From: an uncultured Oscillospiraceae bacterium
GTDB lineage: Bacteria; Bacillota; Clostridia; Oscillospirales; Ruminococcaceae
DNA length: 64,000 bases
Direction of reading: 5' to 3'
NCBI GenBank assembly: GCA_934486875.1
Contig: CAKSPU010000004.1
Coordinates: forward strand, 1 to 64,000
Shown here piece by piece: positions 1 through 9,055 of the stretch (position 1 is the first letter of the stretch; every line of letters starts with the position of its first letter). Below the pieces are notes generated by a model. It ran no database searches and was not told where the DNA came from. It saw only the letters and a list, made by a program, of their open reading frames with translations. The translations under genes and the position numbers were made by a program.

Positions 1-32
1 ACAGCTTTATTATATTACCACACTTTTTCTCC

Positions 33-61
33 CCTGTCAATACTTTTTCGACAGGTTTTTT
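33..61 (+). terminator. Possible Rho-independent terminator
   Basis: A 6-bp inverted repeat (CCTGTC at 33-38, GACAGG at 50-55) is followed by six T residues. It reads as a terminator only on the plus strand, so it would end a gene lying outside the left edge, facing the esterase gene that ends at 135. The stem is short and the loop is 11 nt. Confidence 0.4.
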
Positions 62-134
62 AGGTTTGGTAGTTTTGTACACACGCTTCTTATATTTCAA
101 ATAGCATTATGTGCATATTCACCTTGATTTTACA

Positions 135-1394
135 TCAATCCAGCGTTACCAGAAAATCCACGAGCTGTCTTGCAGCCTTTTCGTGGGTCGCCACAGACGG
201 GTGATAGTCCCCCCCATAGCCGTCCTCTTCGCTCTGATAGTCAAATTTCATCGTAAAAATATGCTCATCAGAGTTATCCGCAGAGTAATCCTCCGCCGCC
301 TTTTCGATCTGCCCGAACAGCTCCGCCCCCATTATTCCCATAGTACAAACAATATCCGCCTCGGGATTATGCTCCCTCACATCTCCCAAAAAGTCATAAT
401 ACGCCTCGTAAAATTCATACTGCCTGTCCTCGTCCTTGCCTGTGTAGCTGTAATCATTCGTGCCGATGTTAATAACAATGATGTCACTTCCACCGCCGAA
501 ATCCCACTCAGACAGCGGCTCAATACCTCTTCTCTGCTCAAAATTCGTGTCAGTATAGTCATACACCTCACCCAGCAGCAGATAATCTTCTTTCTCACCC
601 ACGTATTCCGTGTAGTTGGAAATAAGCCCAAGCCCGCTTATGCACACAAGGCTGTAGTCGGCATCAAGCTCCTTTGCCGCAAGATAGCCATACGTTGCCG
701 CACCGTTCTCGTAATCGCAGTTAAATCCGTACTCAGGACCGTCAGCCTCATTTGAATAGCCGCAGGTTATTGAATCCCCTATGACCTCAATAGACCTGTC
801 CTTTTCAGCGGCAGGAGCCAGCCTGCTTGCATTGCAGGTCACAGACTTCACGCCTGTGTTCGTCATCTGATTTTCGGTCAGCTTCACAATTCCTATCTCA
901 GCATTTTTCAGCTCTTCACCCTCGTACAGCACATAGCTCTGCTCTCCGTCATCAAGACGTATTCTTTTGGTCAGCTCGCCGTTTATCTCAACACCAATCC
1001 ACCCCTGCTGCCTGTCCGAATAAGCACCGCCGTTGGAAACAAGTACAGCCTCGACCCTGTCACCTGTCATATTGAACCGCACAGCCGAACCCGTATATGA
1101 AAGATACTCAATATCATTATGCAGAATATGCCTGCCGCTGAACTTGACATTTTCCTCCGAGGGAACAAAAGTGACCTCCTCCGACCGTGACGAAAAGAAA
1201 TACGGCACACCCTCAAGACCCTTTCTCTCAGCCTCGGGGTCAATATCGTGGACAGCTTCAGCCGATGTTTCCGAGGCTGAAGCCGCAGATGACTCCGAAT
1301 TGTCCGCATAGGAAGTCACAGGCTCACCCGAATTTGTATTTCCGCAGGCTGTCAGGCATAATACCGCTGCAATCATCATAATTTTTTTATTCAT
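135..1394 (-). CDS. SGNH/GDSL lipoprotein, CE2-like carbohydrate esterase
   Basis: Predicted lipid-anchored surface esterase of 419 aa. The N-terminus has a lysine start, a hydrophobic stretch and a lipobox (LTAC) near residue 17, followed by a Ser/Glu-rich linker. Residues about 80-195 look like the beta-rich domain that precedes the hydrolase in carbohydrate esterase family 2. The SGNH blocks follow: GDSI near residue 206 (nucleophile Ser), NIGTND for the Gly/Asn blocks, and a C-terminal DYH with His398. CE2 enzymes remove acetyl groups from plant polysaccharides, so hemicellulose deacetylation is the likely job. There is no dockerin or carbohydrate-binding module. Substrate is inference; the fold is well supported. 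It lies 45 bp downstream of the GH25 gene and may share its transcript. Confidence 0.82.
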   Translation of the reverse strand: MNKKIMMIAAVLCLTACGNTNSGEPVTSYADNSESSAASASETSAEAVHDIDPEAERKGLEGVPYFFSSRSEEVTFVPSEENVKFSGRHILHNDIEYLSYTGSAVRFNMTGDRVEAVLVSNGGAYSDRQQGWIGVEINGELTKRIRLDDGEQSYVLYEGEELKNAEIGIVKLTENQMTNTGVKSVTCNASRLAPAAEKDRSIEVIGDSITCGYSNEADGPEYGFNCDYENGAATYGYLAAKELDADYSLVCISGLGLISNYTEYVGEKEDYLLLGEVYDYTDTNFEQRRGIEPLSEWDFGGGSDIIVINIGTNDYSYTGKDEDRQYEFYEAYYDFLGDVREHNPEADIVCTMGIMGAELFGQIEKAAEDYSADNSDEHIFTMKFDYQSEEDGYGGDYHPSVATHEKAARQLVDFLVTLD

Positions 1395-1439
1395 TTTCTC
1401 ATCTCCCTCATAATTCTATTATTCCACGCTCAGCCGTGA

Positions 1440-2408
1440 TTATCTCTTCACTTTAGAATAATCCACCAAGCTCATATTAAGGTCAACTTCCCCCTCAATA
1501 CCGTTCACGTGCCCGTCGGAAGCATACTGCCACATAGTAAAAAGGTAAGGATATTCAGGGATATCCCTGTACTCCGCAAGCCAGAAATCAAAGCCTGCAA
1601 GCCTGCTCATATCAAACTTTGTCAACGCCATTCTCTTGACGCTGTACACCATAGGAATATACCCGCCCTTTGCGATACGGTTGCAGAAAGCCGCCGCACA
1701 TTCATTCAGCACGTCCGCCGAAACAACATTTGTCCGTGCGCTTTCTTCCCCCACGATCTCCCAGTCGAACACCACAGGGTACATTATCTCATAATCGCCG
1801 ATCTCGTTTAAAACAGCCTCAGCCTCTTCCACAGCCTTCTCCGCAGTAACAGCCTGTGAGTAGAAATATACACCGATGTCAAGCCCCGCACCGAGAGCGC
1901 CGTCAGCATATTCGTGAAACCGCTCATCAACGTTTATCTGCCCCGATTCATAGCCCCTGTAGCCAAGTCTCAGCATAGCAAAATCAATGCCGTCAGCCTT
2001 CACAGCCTCCCAGTCGATGTCCCCCTGATGATACGAAACATCAATTCCCGTCTTATTTGCCTTAACGCCGTCTATGTAATAATTCTTGAACCCGTTTTCA
2101 AGCCGAACATTGTCGAAATCCATCTCGTGACGGGGCACGTCCGACAGCGCCGCAAGCCACGTATCGCCGTATGTGGGGTCGGCAAGATTAATAACATCTT
2201 TCTCGCCGTAATATTCAAACACCCTCGAAGCCTCAGCGGAAATATACTCCTCGTCCTCCGTAAGCGCCTTGTCAAGCTCAGATGCCTTTACGCCGAGAAC
2301 GGCAAGAGAAATTCCCATAGCAAGAATAATGAGATTTCTCGGGTCAAATTTTATCTTCCTCCGTGGCTTTGCATTCGTGCGGAAGCCGCTTTCATTTTTC
2401 ATATCCAT
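1440..2408 (-). CDS. Membrane-anchored GH25 lysozyme-type muramidase
   Basis: Glycoside hydrolase family 25 protein of 322 aa that should cleave the MurNAc-GlcNAc bond of peptidoglycan. A short basic N-terminus is followed by one membrane segment (about residues 24-43), so the enzyme is tethered outside. The GH25 domain runs from about residue 118 to the end, with the family start GIDVSYHQG (Asp123) and the acidic pair in FDWE (Asp215, Glu217) expected for catalysis. The region between the membrane segment and the domain (about 45-115) is unassigned. There is no choline-binding or SH3 repeat. Its start lies 4 bp after the AEC transporter gene ends, so the two are probably cotranscribed. Confidence 0.9.
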   Translation of the reverse strand: MDMKNESGFRTNAKPRRKIKFDPRNLIILAMGISLAVLGVKASELDKALTEDEEYISAEASRVFEYYGEKDVINLADPTYGDTWLAALSDVPRHEMDFDNVRLENGFKNYYIDGVKANKTGIDVSYHQGDIDWEAVKADGIDFAMLRLGYRGYESGQINVDERFHEYADGALGAGLDIGVYFYSQAVTAEKAVEEAEAVLNEIGDYEIMYPVVFDWEIVGEESARTNVVSADVLNECAAAFCNRIAKGGYIPMVYSVKRMALTKFDMSRLAGFDFWLAEYRDIPEYPYLFTMWQYASDGHVNGIEGEVDLNMSLVDYSKVKR

Positions 2409-2412
2409 ATCA

Positions 2413-3366
2413 TCACACCGAGCCTAACATTACCGTAAGCGGCAGCGTCACAGCCGAAAGCAGAGTCGTCACCGCAAAAATGACCGCCGCCTTTTCGGGG
2501 CATTTTTTGTATCTTATAGCGAACATCGTACCCGTAGCCGCCGCAGGACAGCCCGCCGCCGCCAGAACAACCATAAAGACCGTATCGGGAATGGGGAACC
2601 ACCTGAAAACGAGCCAGAACAAAACAGGGCAGGCAATAAGTCTCAGAAACGCCGCACGGTATATCCCCTTATTTCTGATATGCTCCCCGATAACCGTTCC
2701 GCTTATTGTAACGCCTGCGCAGAGCATAGCAAGAGGTGTGTTCATACCGCCCACATGATCCGCCGCCGAAAGCACCGCATCGACTGCCGCCGTAACGAAT
2801 GCGGGAAACGGTATCATACCAAGCACAGGACGGAGCAGGAACGTAACAAGTCCCAGCAGCGTCGCAATGATCGCAGGAGAGGAAAGCACCTTTTTAAGAG
2901 AAGTTTTCTGCCCCTTTCCGCCGAAGGATATAACGCCGTGGGTCCAGACCATAATGTTAAAGACCGTCACATATCCCGTAAGGTAAAAAACGCCCTCAGC
3001 GCCGAAAAGCCCGTTGATAAGGGGTATTCCCATAAATCCGCAGTTTGAATATACCGCCGCAAACTTCTCCACAGCCCCCTCATCGGACGGGTCTTTTCTG
3101 TAAAGGAAATTCACAAGGAGTATCGTCATTGCGTAGGAAAGGAAAGCAAGCCCCACGGAAAGTCCAAGTCCAAGCAGGAGCTTAGTATCAAAAGCCTGCT
3201 GATAGGACATAAAAATGAGCACAGGGTTTACCACCTCAAGCACAAAGCTTGAAAGCTTTGAATTTGTCTCCTTGTCAATAAGCTTTATCCTGCCGCAGAG
3301 AAAGCCCAGCGCCACAAGAATAAACATAACAGCGATCTGCCTCACGCAGATAAGGGAAAGCTCCAT
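2413..3366 (-). CDS. AEC (auxin efflux carrier) family transporter
   Basis: Polytopic membrane protein of 317 aa with about ten hydrophobic segments spread over its full length and the family start (residues near 1-30 ending CGRIKLID). AEC carriers export or exchange small organic anions such as malate or malonate; the substrate cannot be read from sequence. Its start codon lies only 38 bp from the end of the 158-bp palindromic repeat at 3404-3561, so that element forms its whole upstream region unless transcription comes through from the operon above. It is followed by the GH25 gene after 4 bp. Confidence 0.85.
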   Translation of the reverse strand: MELSLICVRQIAVMFILVALGFLCGRIKLIDKETNSKLSSFVLEVVNPVLIFMSYQQAFDTKLLLGLGLSVGLAFLSYAMTILLVNFLYRKDPSDEGAVEKFAAVYSNCGFMGIPLINGLFGAEGVFYLTGYVTVFNIMVWTHGVISFGGKGQKTSLKKVLSSPAIIATLLGLVTFLLRPVLGMIPFPAFVTAAVDAVLSAADHVGGMNTPLAMLCAGVTISGTVIGEHIRNKGIYRAAFLRLIACPVLFWLVFRWFPIPDTVFMVVLAAAGCPAAATGTMFAIRYKKCPEKAAVIFAVTTLLSAVTLPLTVMLGSV

Positions 3367-3403
3367 TTAAAATACCGCCTTTATTTTAGATATACTGCCT
3401 TTA

Positions 3404-3561
3404 TACTAAAAACCAATTGTTCTATAGATAAAGCCGACAGATGAAATAAGCCCAGTCTAGGAAAGCGACCGCAGGCGGGCTTGCCGCCCTCCAAGGGAGC
3501 TTGACGACGAATGGGCTTATTTCAGCCGAGGATTTGTCTATAGGTTAATTGGTTATTAGTA
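3404..3561. repeat. 158-bp MITE/ERIC-like palindromic element, copy 1
   Basis: The reverse complement of this stretch matches 37653-37810 at 148 of 158 positions by hand alignment with no gaps. The ends are imperfect inverted repeats (TACTAAnAACCAATT at one end, its complement at the other), followed inward by CTATAGA boxes and GAAATAA-n-CCCA boxes, so the whole element can fold into a long hairpin. Both copies are bounded by TTA on each side, which would fit a 3-bp target duplication. Here the right-hand TTA (3562-3564) also supplies the stop codon of the next gene. It encodes no protein. Confidence 0.85.
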
Positions 3562-4347
3562 TTATATTTCCATATTCTTTTCTTTCTTTTTTCTCTCGCC
3601 ATACATTTCAAGATACATCGCAAGCCCGCACAGCACCGCCATAATAAGCGCCGTAACATCGGTAAAAAAGCTTCTGCCTCCACGGGTAAATGTCTCCGCA
3701 AGCTGCGACACAAGGCTGTAGGCAAATATGAACATCACCGCCGAGCGCACATCGCCAAGCTGCAAGATGAGCATACCCGCCGCCGCCCCTATCACAGCAT
3801 AATATGCCGCCGCAGGGACAAGGATATTGTAATTGATAAGTCCCCGGGACACACCGTAGGAGCAAAGCAGTCCGAAAGCTACCGACGAAATTATCACCGC
3901 AGACACAGCCCCGATATCATATCTTATTATGTGAAAAAAGTACCCGAAAATGATAACGGCATAAAGCGTCCCCGATGAAAGAGTGTCAAACAGAATGCCG
4001 TTTATGTCAGGGTCAGGATTCGGGTAAAAATAACGTATACCAAAAGCAAGCCCTATCAGCGGACCGGACACAGCACAGCCAAGTCCCCACAGACCGCCCA
4101 CCACCGCATTTTCAAGCAAATATCCCTTTGCAAAAAAGGAGCGCCTGTTATGTTCCACCGCCAAAAGAAATACCGTCGTTATAACAAAAGCCGAAGCAAA
4201 GGTCACTATCCTGTCAAAGGGATAGGGCAAAAAACGACCCGAAGCATAATATGCCCCGCCGCAAAGCCCCAGAAATACCGCCAGCTTTAAAACAGTGCCT
4301 GTAATAAGCTTAGCATATTGCCTGTCAGTCAAAAGCAAACCCCTCAC
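3562..4347 (-). CDS. Multi-pass membrane protein of unknown function
   Basis: 261 aa with about seven hydrophobic segments from residue 13 to 250 and a basic tail (GERKKKEKNMEI). I do not recognise the family: no CPBP EExxxR motif, transporter signature or catalytic motif is visible. Its start overlaps the end of the preceding gene by 4 bp, so it is translationally coupled to the unnamed genes behind ctpA and ends the operon that begins with ftsE. The stop codon is formed by the TTA next to the palindromic repeat, so insertion of that element may have set or trimmed the C-terminus. Confidence 0.7.
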   Translation of the reverse strand: MRGLLLTDRQYAKLITGTVLKLAVFLGLCGGAYYASGRFLPYPFDRIVTFASAFVITTVFLLAVEHNRRSFFAKGYLLENAVVGGLWGLGCAVSGPLIGLAFGIRYFYPNPDPDINGILFDTLSSGTLYAVIIFGYFFHIIRYDIGAVSAVIISSVAFGLLCSYGVSRGLINYNILVPAAAYYAVIGAAAGMLILQLGDVRSAVMFIFAYSLVSQLAETFTRGGRSFFTDVTALIMAVLCGLAMYLEMYGERKKKEKNMEI

Positions 4348-5027
4348 TTTCTTTTTTTCTTTTTTCCGCTTCCCTTTTTCACTGTCTGAGAGCTTAAAGC
4401 AAGCCGCAGACGGTTCACCTCGGCAGTGATATCGCCCTTTCCCGAGTACCGCCCGAAGCCAAGCTCCGCAATCTCCGCCGCCCTGTCCCTCATATCGAGC
4501 TTAAGCATCGCCCTTACGATGCAGATATCCGCCATAAGGGTGCATCTCGGGTCAGGCTCGCTGAGAAGCTTCACAAAAACCGTCACCGCATTTTCATACC
4601 GCTTTTCGATGTACTCCTTTATGCCGATAGTCCTGCGCATAAAAAGTGAACCATCCGAAAGAGCAAGCTTGTTCTGCTCCTCGTAAACAGCCCTTATCCT
4701 CTCGGGCTTGTTTAAAAGAAACAGGCAGAATATATAGTTGTTCACGAAAACGTGTCCCACAGACCTGTTCAGCTTTGAAACATCGGTTTCCTCAAAGGCC
4801 TTGAGTGCGTCACGAAGCTGCCCCCTGAACAAAAGCCCCTGAGCCGTGAGAGCCATACCCTCCGCCTGCTCCTTGGGGCTGCCCGCACTTTCGCATTCAG
4901 CCCCAAGCAGTCTCATATATTCGTCATCATAGCCGTGCTCGGCAAGATAGATCGCCGAATCCGCAAAATGACCCGTCATTTTCAGAAAGCCCTTCACGGA
5001 CTCTTTCAGACTTTTTACCGCTCTCAT
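4344..5027 (-). CDS. Helical TPR-like cytosolic protein
   Basis: 227 aa with no signal peptide or membrane segment, rich in Ala/Leu/Glu helices. Stretches such as GLLFRGQLRDALKAFEETD and the later EKRYENAVTVFVKLL resemble tetratricopeptide helix pairs, although full TPR consensus is not met. The C-terminus is a lysine-rich tail. It overlaps its neighbours by 4 bp on both sides (5024-5027 and 4344-4347), so three unknown genes are translated in series. A scaffold or adaptor for the two membrane partners is possible but is inference. Confidence 0.65.
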   Translation of the reverse strand: MRAVKSLKESVKGFLKMTGHFADSAIYLAEHGYDDEYMRLLGAECESAGSPKEQAEGMALTAQGLLFRGQLRDALKAFEETDVSKLNRSVGHVFVNNYIFCLFLLNKPERIRAVYEEQNKLALSDGSLFMRRTIGIKEYIEKRYENAVTVFVKLLSEPDPRCTLMADICIVRAMLKLDMRDRAAEIAELGFGRYSGKGDITAEVNRLRLALSSQTVKKGSGKKKKRK

Positions 5028-5356
5028 TTCTTCTCATACCTTCTCGAATATTTCACCTTGATGACCAGTGACACCACAGCGTCGGCAATGAGCAGTACAC
5101 CCATTACTGCGTGTATCAGCGTAGTTGCCGTGTCATATCCGTAGGTAAATGCCACCAGCAGGAAAAATCCTCCCGCAAACAGCAGCATAATTATTTTAAG
5201 GTACTTCACACACAGCGCAGCATATTCCGCCAGTGCCTCTTTTCCGTCCTTAAAGCTCCTGACAATGCCCACGCAGTCCAGCGCCGCCACCGCAAACAGC
5301 ATCAGCAGCACAGCGTCATATATCCACCCATAGCTGAATATATCTATCTTATTCAT
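5024..5356 (-). CDS. Small membrane protein of unknown function
   Basis: 110 aa with three hydrophobic segments (about residues 8-28, 48-70 and 74-98) and a basic C-terminus. I chose the ATG at 5356 (MNKIDIFSYG), preceded by AAAGGA about 11 nt upstream, over a TTG two codons earlier. It begins about 26 bp after ctpA and overlaps the TPR-like gene by 4 bp. No family is recognised. Position suggests a membrane partner for a cell-envelope operon, nothing more. Confidence 0.6.
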   Translation of the reverse strand: MNKIDIFSYGWIYDAVLLMLFAVAALDCVGIVRSFKDGKEALAEYAALCVKYLKIIMLLFAGGFFLLVAFTYGYDTATTLIHAVMGVLLIADAVVSLVIKVKYSRRYEKK

Positions 5357-5382
5357 ATGCAAAAAATTCCTTTCCCGTCACA

Positions 5383-6612
5383 TTACTGAGCCGTGTCCTT
5401 GGGCACAGTGACTTCAAGCGCCTTTATAAGCTGAGAATCCGTCAGCACCGCCGCCTCGTCGGATATGGTGTTCAGGTCAACATCGGAGGGCAGTGTGACA
5501 TCAAATTCAGGCTTTAAGCCCACGCCGTTGAAGTCCCCGCTCTTTTCCGTGCGCAGTATCGCCGTTGACAGCATAACGACCGAGCCGTCCGAGCAGGTGT
5601 AAGCGGTCTGCAAATAGCCCTTTCCCGCCGAAGTCTTGCCCACCGTGTGAGCGCCGCACTTGTCCGCAAGAGCGAATGCGAAAAGCTCGGAGGTGCCTGC
5701 CGTGTTCTGATTGACTATCACCGACATCGGCATCTTTATCTCCTCAGACTCGGTGCATACCACTGTATTTTCAACGTTTCCGTTTTTGTATTCCGCCGTC
5801 ACAACTACCCCTGCCCCGATAATGTGGTCAAGGCTTTTTTGCAGCATATCCATACTGCCGCCCTTGTTGTTTCTCAGGTCAAAAACAAGTCCCATAGCGC
5901 CTGCGGAAATAAGCTCATCAAGCTTGGATTTAAGCTGGCTCTCCGTTTTGTCGGTAAATGCGGATATTTTGATGTAGCCGATATTTTCTATAATTCTGCC
6001 CGTAACAGTGACCTGCTCCGAGCGCTGTGCAGTGACGTTGTATGTGATAAAATCGCTTTTCCCGTCATCATCGGTGCGCTTCACATACAGCTTCACACGG
6101 GTACCCTCCTCGCAGTTGAAAAGGGACACCGCCTCATCGTAACCGCCCTCAAAAGCGATAACGTCCGTGTTGTTCACCGCCGTGATGATATCCCCTGCCA
6201 GCAGACCCGATTCCTCCGCAGATGTGCCGGGGTGAACCTCGGTTATCCTGATGTATCCGCCCGGCTCCTTTTCATAGTTGAACCCCAGCCATACGGAAAC
6301 GCCCGTCTGCTCGTTCAGCCTTTTTGCATAATCATCAGCCGTGAGATATTCCGCATAGCTGTCCCCCACACCGCCGATATAGCCCTGCACCATACCCTCA
6401 ATGAGCTTGGTCTCGTCTATCTCACCGATGTAATGGGTGCGGCTGTAGGTGTCTATCTCGGAAAGCTTGCTGTAAAATTCCTGCTTCTCGCTGACGCTTT
6501 TTATCTTGTTGTTGAACATATCCAGCGTCACATTGCTTGTTATCATAAAGGTAACGGCGGCAGTTATCGCCATAAGACCTATAGTAATTCCCAGTGAAAC
6601 TTTTATCTTCAT
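5383..6612 (-). CDS. ctpA: S41 C-terminal processing protease (CtpA-like)
   Basis: 409-aa secreted or anchored serine protease. Residues about 5-28 are a signal/anchor segment, about 95-185 form the PDZ domain that binds substrate C-termini, and the rest is the S41 domain. Ser308 in TAGTSE and Lys331 in AGKGYLQ give the Ser-Lys dyad. In Firmicutes and other bacteria, Ctp proteases next to ftsEX and an EnvC/PcsB-type protein tune cell-wall hydrolases by processing or degrading them. It lies 61 bp downstream of the M23 hydrolase gene in the same direction, which supports that role here. Confidence 0.93.
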   Translation of the reverse strand: MKIKVSLGITIGLMAITAAVTFMITSNVTLDMFNNKIKSVSEKQEFYSKLSEIDTYSRTHYIGEIDETKLIEGMVQGYIGGVGDSYAEYLTADDYAKRLNEQTGVSVWLGFNYEKEPGGYIRITEVHPGTSAEESGLLAGDIITAVNNTDVIAFEGGYDEAVSLFNCEEGTRVKLYVKRTDDDGKSDFITYNVTAQRSEQVTVTGRIIENIGYIKISAFTDKTESQLKSKLDELISAGAMGLVFDLRNNKGGSMDMLQKSLDHIIGAGVVVTAEYKNGNVENTVVCTESEEIKMPMSVIVNQNTAGTSELFAFALADKCGAHTVGKTSAGKGYLQTAYTCSDGSVVMLSTAILRTEKSGDFNGVGLKPEFDVTLPSDVDLNTISDEAAVLTDSQLIKALEVTVPKDTAQ

Positions 6613-6673
6613 CTCTTTCTTATCCTTTTAACGCAAAATACCCGCTGCCTGCAAAGGCAGCGGGGCAGGCAGC

Positions 6674-8089
6674 TTATCCCAGACTTACATAATTCAGCGG
6701 ATCCGTATGCTGACCGTTTACTCTGACCTCAAAGTGGCAGTGATTTCCGTATGCATAGCCTGTACAGCCTATGTATCCGATAGTCTGACCCTGCTTTACC
6801 TCATCGCCGACGCTAACGACCGTACTTGACATATGACCGTAAAGAGTAGCTATCTTGTCGCCGTGGTCAATGACAACGTGTATTCCGTAGCCGTTGCCTG
6901 TGTTGGAGGCGGTAATGACAGTGCCCGAAGCGGCAGCCACGATAGGCTCGCCCGCACAGCCGGGCTTGTTGATGTCGATACCCTTGTGGAAATCGCTGGA
7001 ACCGCCCTCCTCGGCAATGGTTCTGTAGCCGTATGTATCCGTCATATTGAGAACAGTGGGGCAGGGCCATATAAAGCCCTGAGACGCACCTGTAACATAC
7101 TGCTCGGTGTCCTCGGAGGTGTCCTCCTCAGGCTCGGGGTCAGCTTCAACAGGCTCGGGAACATACTCAACACCCTGTGCCTCAGCTTCAAGGCGCTTCT
7201 GCTCCTCTTCCTGACGGCGGCGTTCCTCTTCCTCCTGACGCTTTCTTTCTTCCTCTTCCTTACGCTTGCGCTCCTCTTCTTCCTTGCGCCTGCGCTCTTC
7301 CTCACGCTTTCTTTCAAGCTCCTCCTGCTGCTTTCTGATAAAATTCTGGAGCTCGACCTCCGCATCAGCCTGCTCCTGCTCTATTTCGGCAGTACGGTTC
7401 CTGCTGTACTCCGCCTGAGCCTCGTACCACTGCTTTGTTTCCTCGTGATCGGCATAGGTCTGCTGGAGCTCTGCAAGAACAGTCTCAGCCTCAGCCTTTT
7501 TCTGTTCGGTCTCGGTCTTGGTGGCTTCAAGAGCCTCCTTGTCATTATTAAGGGAGGTTATCTTATCATTGAGCCCGTCTATCATTTCCTTGTCGTGGCG
7601 TGACATTCTCTCCATAAGCTCAGTTCTTGCAAGGATATCGTAAAAATCCACAGAGCCTGCCAGCATAGAAGCAATGCTGTCGTTTCCGTTCATATACATA
7701 GCACGGATACGTGCCTTGAACTCCTCAATGCCCTGGGCAACTTCATCTTCCTTGCCCTTTATCTGAGTTTCAAGATCGGCAATATCATCATTCAGAAGAG
7801 ATATCTGCTCCTTGATATTGGCAATTTCCTCTTCCTGCACCTTCATCTTTTCATCATAAAGCTCAAGGTATTTTTCCTGATCCTCAGCACCCGATTCATA
7901 GCTGCCGAGGGAATCCTCAAGCTGTTTTTTCTCATCTGCAAGAGCCGCCTGTTTTCTCTGAAGCTCGGCAATATCGCTCTCATAATCGGCAGTAACGGCA
8001 GAGCCCGTCATCACCGAAAGAGCCATTACGCCTGCCGCAAAAACGGCACCTGCACTGCGAAAAAGCTTCTTCACCGATTTCCTTTTCAT
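6674..8089 (-). CDS. Coiled-coil M23 peptidoglycan hydrolase/activator of the FtsEX system
   Basis: 471-aa exported protein. A signal peptide (about residues 10-33) is followed by a long coiled coil (about 34-245), then a highly charged Arg/Glu/Lys stretch (about 250-300), a Pro/Glu linker, and a C-terminal M23 LytM domain with His368/Asp372 (HKGID), His419 and the HCH pair at 450/452. All zinc ligands are present, so it is probably an active endopeptidase rather than a degenerate activator. The architecture and position right after ftsX match EnvC/PcsB/CwlO-type proteins that FtsEX pulls on to open the wall at division or elongation sites. The acidic/basic repeat makes a long but spurious open frame on the opposite strand. 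Confidence 0.92.
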   Translation of the reverse strand: MKRKSVKKLFRSAGAVFAAGVMALSVMTGSAVTADYESDIAELQRKQAALADEKKQLEDSLGSYESGAEDQEKYLELYDEKMKVQEEEIANIKEQISLLNDDIADLETQIKGKEDEVAQGIEEFKARIRAMYMNGNDSIASMLAGSVDFYDILARTELMERMSRHDKEMIDGLNDKITSLNNDKEALEATKTETEQKKAEAETVLAELQQTYADHEETKQWYEAQAEYSRNRTAEIEQEQADAEVELQNFIRKQQEELERKREEERRRKEEEERKRKEEEERKRQEEEERRRQEEEQKRLEAEAQGVEYVPEPVEADPEPEEDTSEDTEQYVTGASQGFIWPCPTVLNMTDTYGYRTIAEEGGSSDFHKGIDINKPGCAGEPIVAAASGTVITASNTGNGYGIHVVIDHGDKIATLYGHMSSTVVSVGDEVKQGQTIGYIGCTGYAYGNHCHFEVRVNGQHTDPLNYVSLG

Positions 8090-8131
8090 TTTATTTGTCC
8101 TTTCAGAATCTGTTTCTTTTTTATACTGTTA

Positions 8132-9034
8132 TCAGACCTTAACGTGCTTCTTGACGCTTCCGACCGTGCCGATAGAAGCAAGCAGCGCTCCTGCCGCAAC
8201 GTAGATAACAGCGAGCTTCCACATAAAGGTGCTCAGAGGGATAAATCCCGAGCTGCCCATTGCGGAGAAAAGTGTTGTTTCCGTGGAAAGCAGGGCAATA
8301 AGCCTGTCATATCCCACAAAGGTAAGAAGTGACGCAAGCACGCCCGCAAGAATACCGAGTGTCATACCCTCAATAAAGAAGGGCACCTTGATAAAGCCGT
8401 CGGTAGCGCCCACGTATTTCATAATGGTTATCTCCCTGTGACGCATCTCAACGCTTGCACGGGTGATGTTCGATATCATAACGAAGCATACCAGCATCAG
8501 CGAAATGAAAATAATGCCGCAGACGACCATTATAGCGCTTTTAAGCCCTGTAAGGATATTCACGAAATCATAAGGAGCCTTCACCTTTTCGATGTGGCTG
8601 TAGGAGTTTATCGCATAAAGAGTGGAGCTCATCTGAGTGATGTCCTTTATCTTTATCCGGTACGCATCGGGAAGAGGGTTCTCGTCTATGTAGCCGAAAA
8701 TATCCTCAGCATCGGGCATACTGCTCTTAAGGTCGTCAAAAGCTTCTTCCTTTGACCAGAACACCACATCGGAAATGTTGCTGTCAGCCCGAAGCTTGTT
8801 TCCAAGCTCCTCGATATAGTTGTCATCAGCATCATCAGTGAGGAAAATAACGACCTCGTTCTTGTCCTCAACACCGCTGATGAAAGAGTTTATGTTAAAC
8901 GTAAAAAGTGCCGTGAAGCCAACAATAAGGAGCGAAACCGTCAGAACGCAGAAGGTTGCGACGGAAGCGATATTGTTGTTCAGGATATTTCTCACGCCCT
9001 GTTTGATAAGATAGCCTGCACCGCTGAGTCTCAT
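8132..9034 (-). CDS. ftsX: Cell division ABC permease FtsX
   Basis: 300 aa with the FtsX plan: one N-terminal membrane segment (about 22-48), an extracellular domain (about 50-165), then three further segments near 170-200, 220-245 and 270-292. FtsX forms the membrane half of FtsEX and hands ATP-driven movement to the extracellular coiled-coil hydrolase. The gene lies 21 bp after ftsE and 42 bp before the coiled-coil M23 gene, matching the usual order. Confidence 0.95.
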   Translation of the reverse strand: MRLSGAGYLIKQGVRNILNNNIASVATFCVLTVSLLIVGFTALFTFNINSFISGVEDKNEVVIFLTDDADDNYIEELGNKLRADSNISDVVFWSKEEAFDDLKSSMPDAEDIFGYIDENPLPDAYRIKIKDITQMSSTLYAINSYSHIEKVKAPYDFVNILTGLKSAIMVVCGIIFISLMLVCFVMISNITRASVEMRHREITIMKYVGATDGFIKVPFFIEGMTLGILAGVLASLLTFVGYDRLIALLSTETTLFSAMGSSGFIPLSTFMWKLAVIYVAAGALLASIGTVGSVKKHVKV

Positions 9035-9055
9035 TTAAAACCTGCATTCCTTTCT

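Noticed and set aside
5647..6597. 316-aa open frame on the plus strand opposite ctpA
   Set aside because: The antisense ctpA frame is complete with PDZ and catalytic Ser-Lys, while this one has no motif and no ribosome-binding site.
6833..7603. 256-aa leucine/phenylalanine-rich open frame on the plus strand
   Set aside because: It is the complement of the Glu/Lys/Arg-rich coiled coil of the M23 hydrolase; GAG/AAG codons read backwards give CTC/CTT, which mimics membrane segments.
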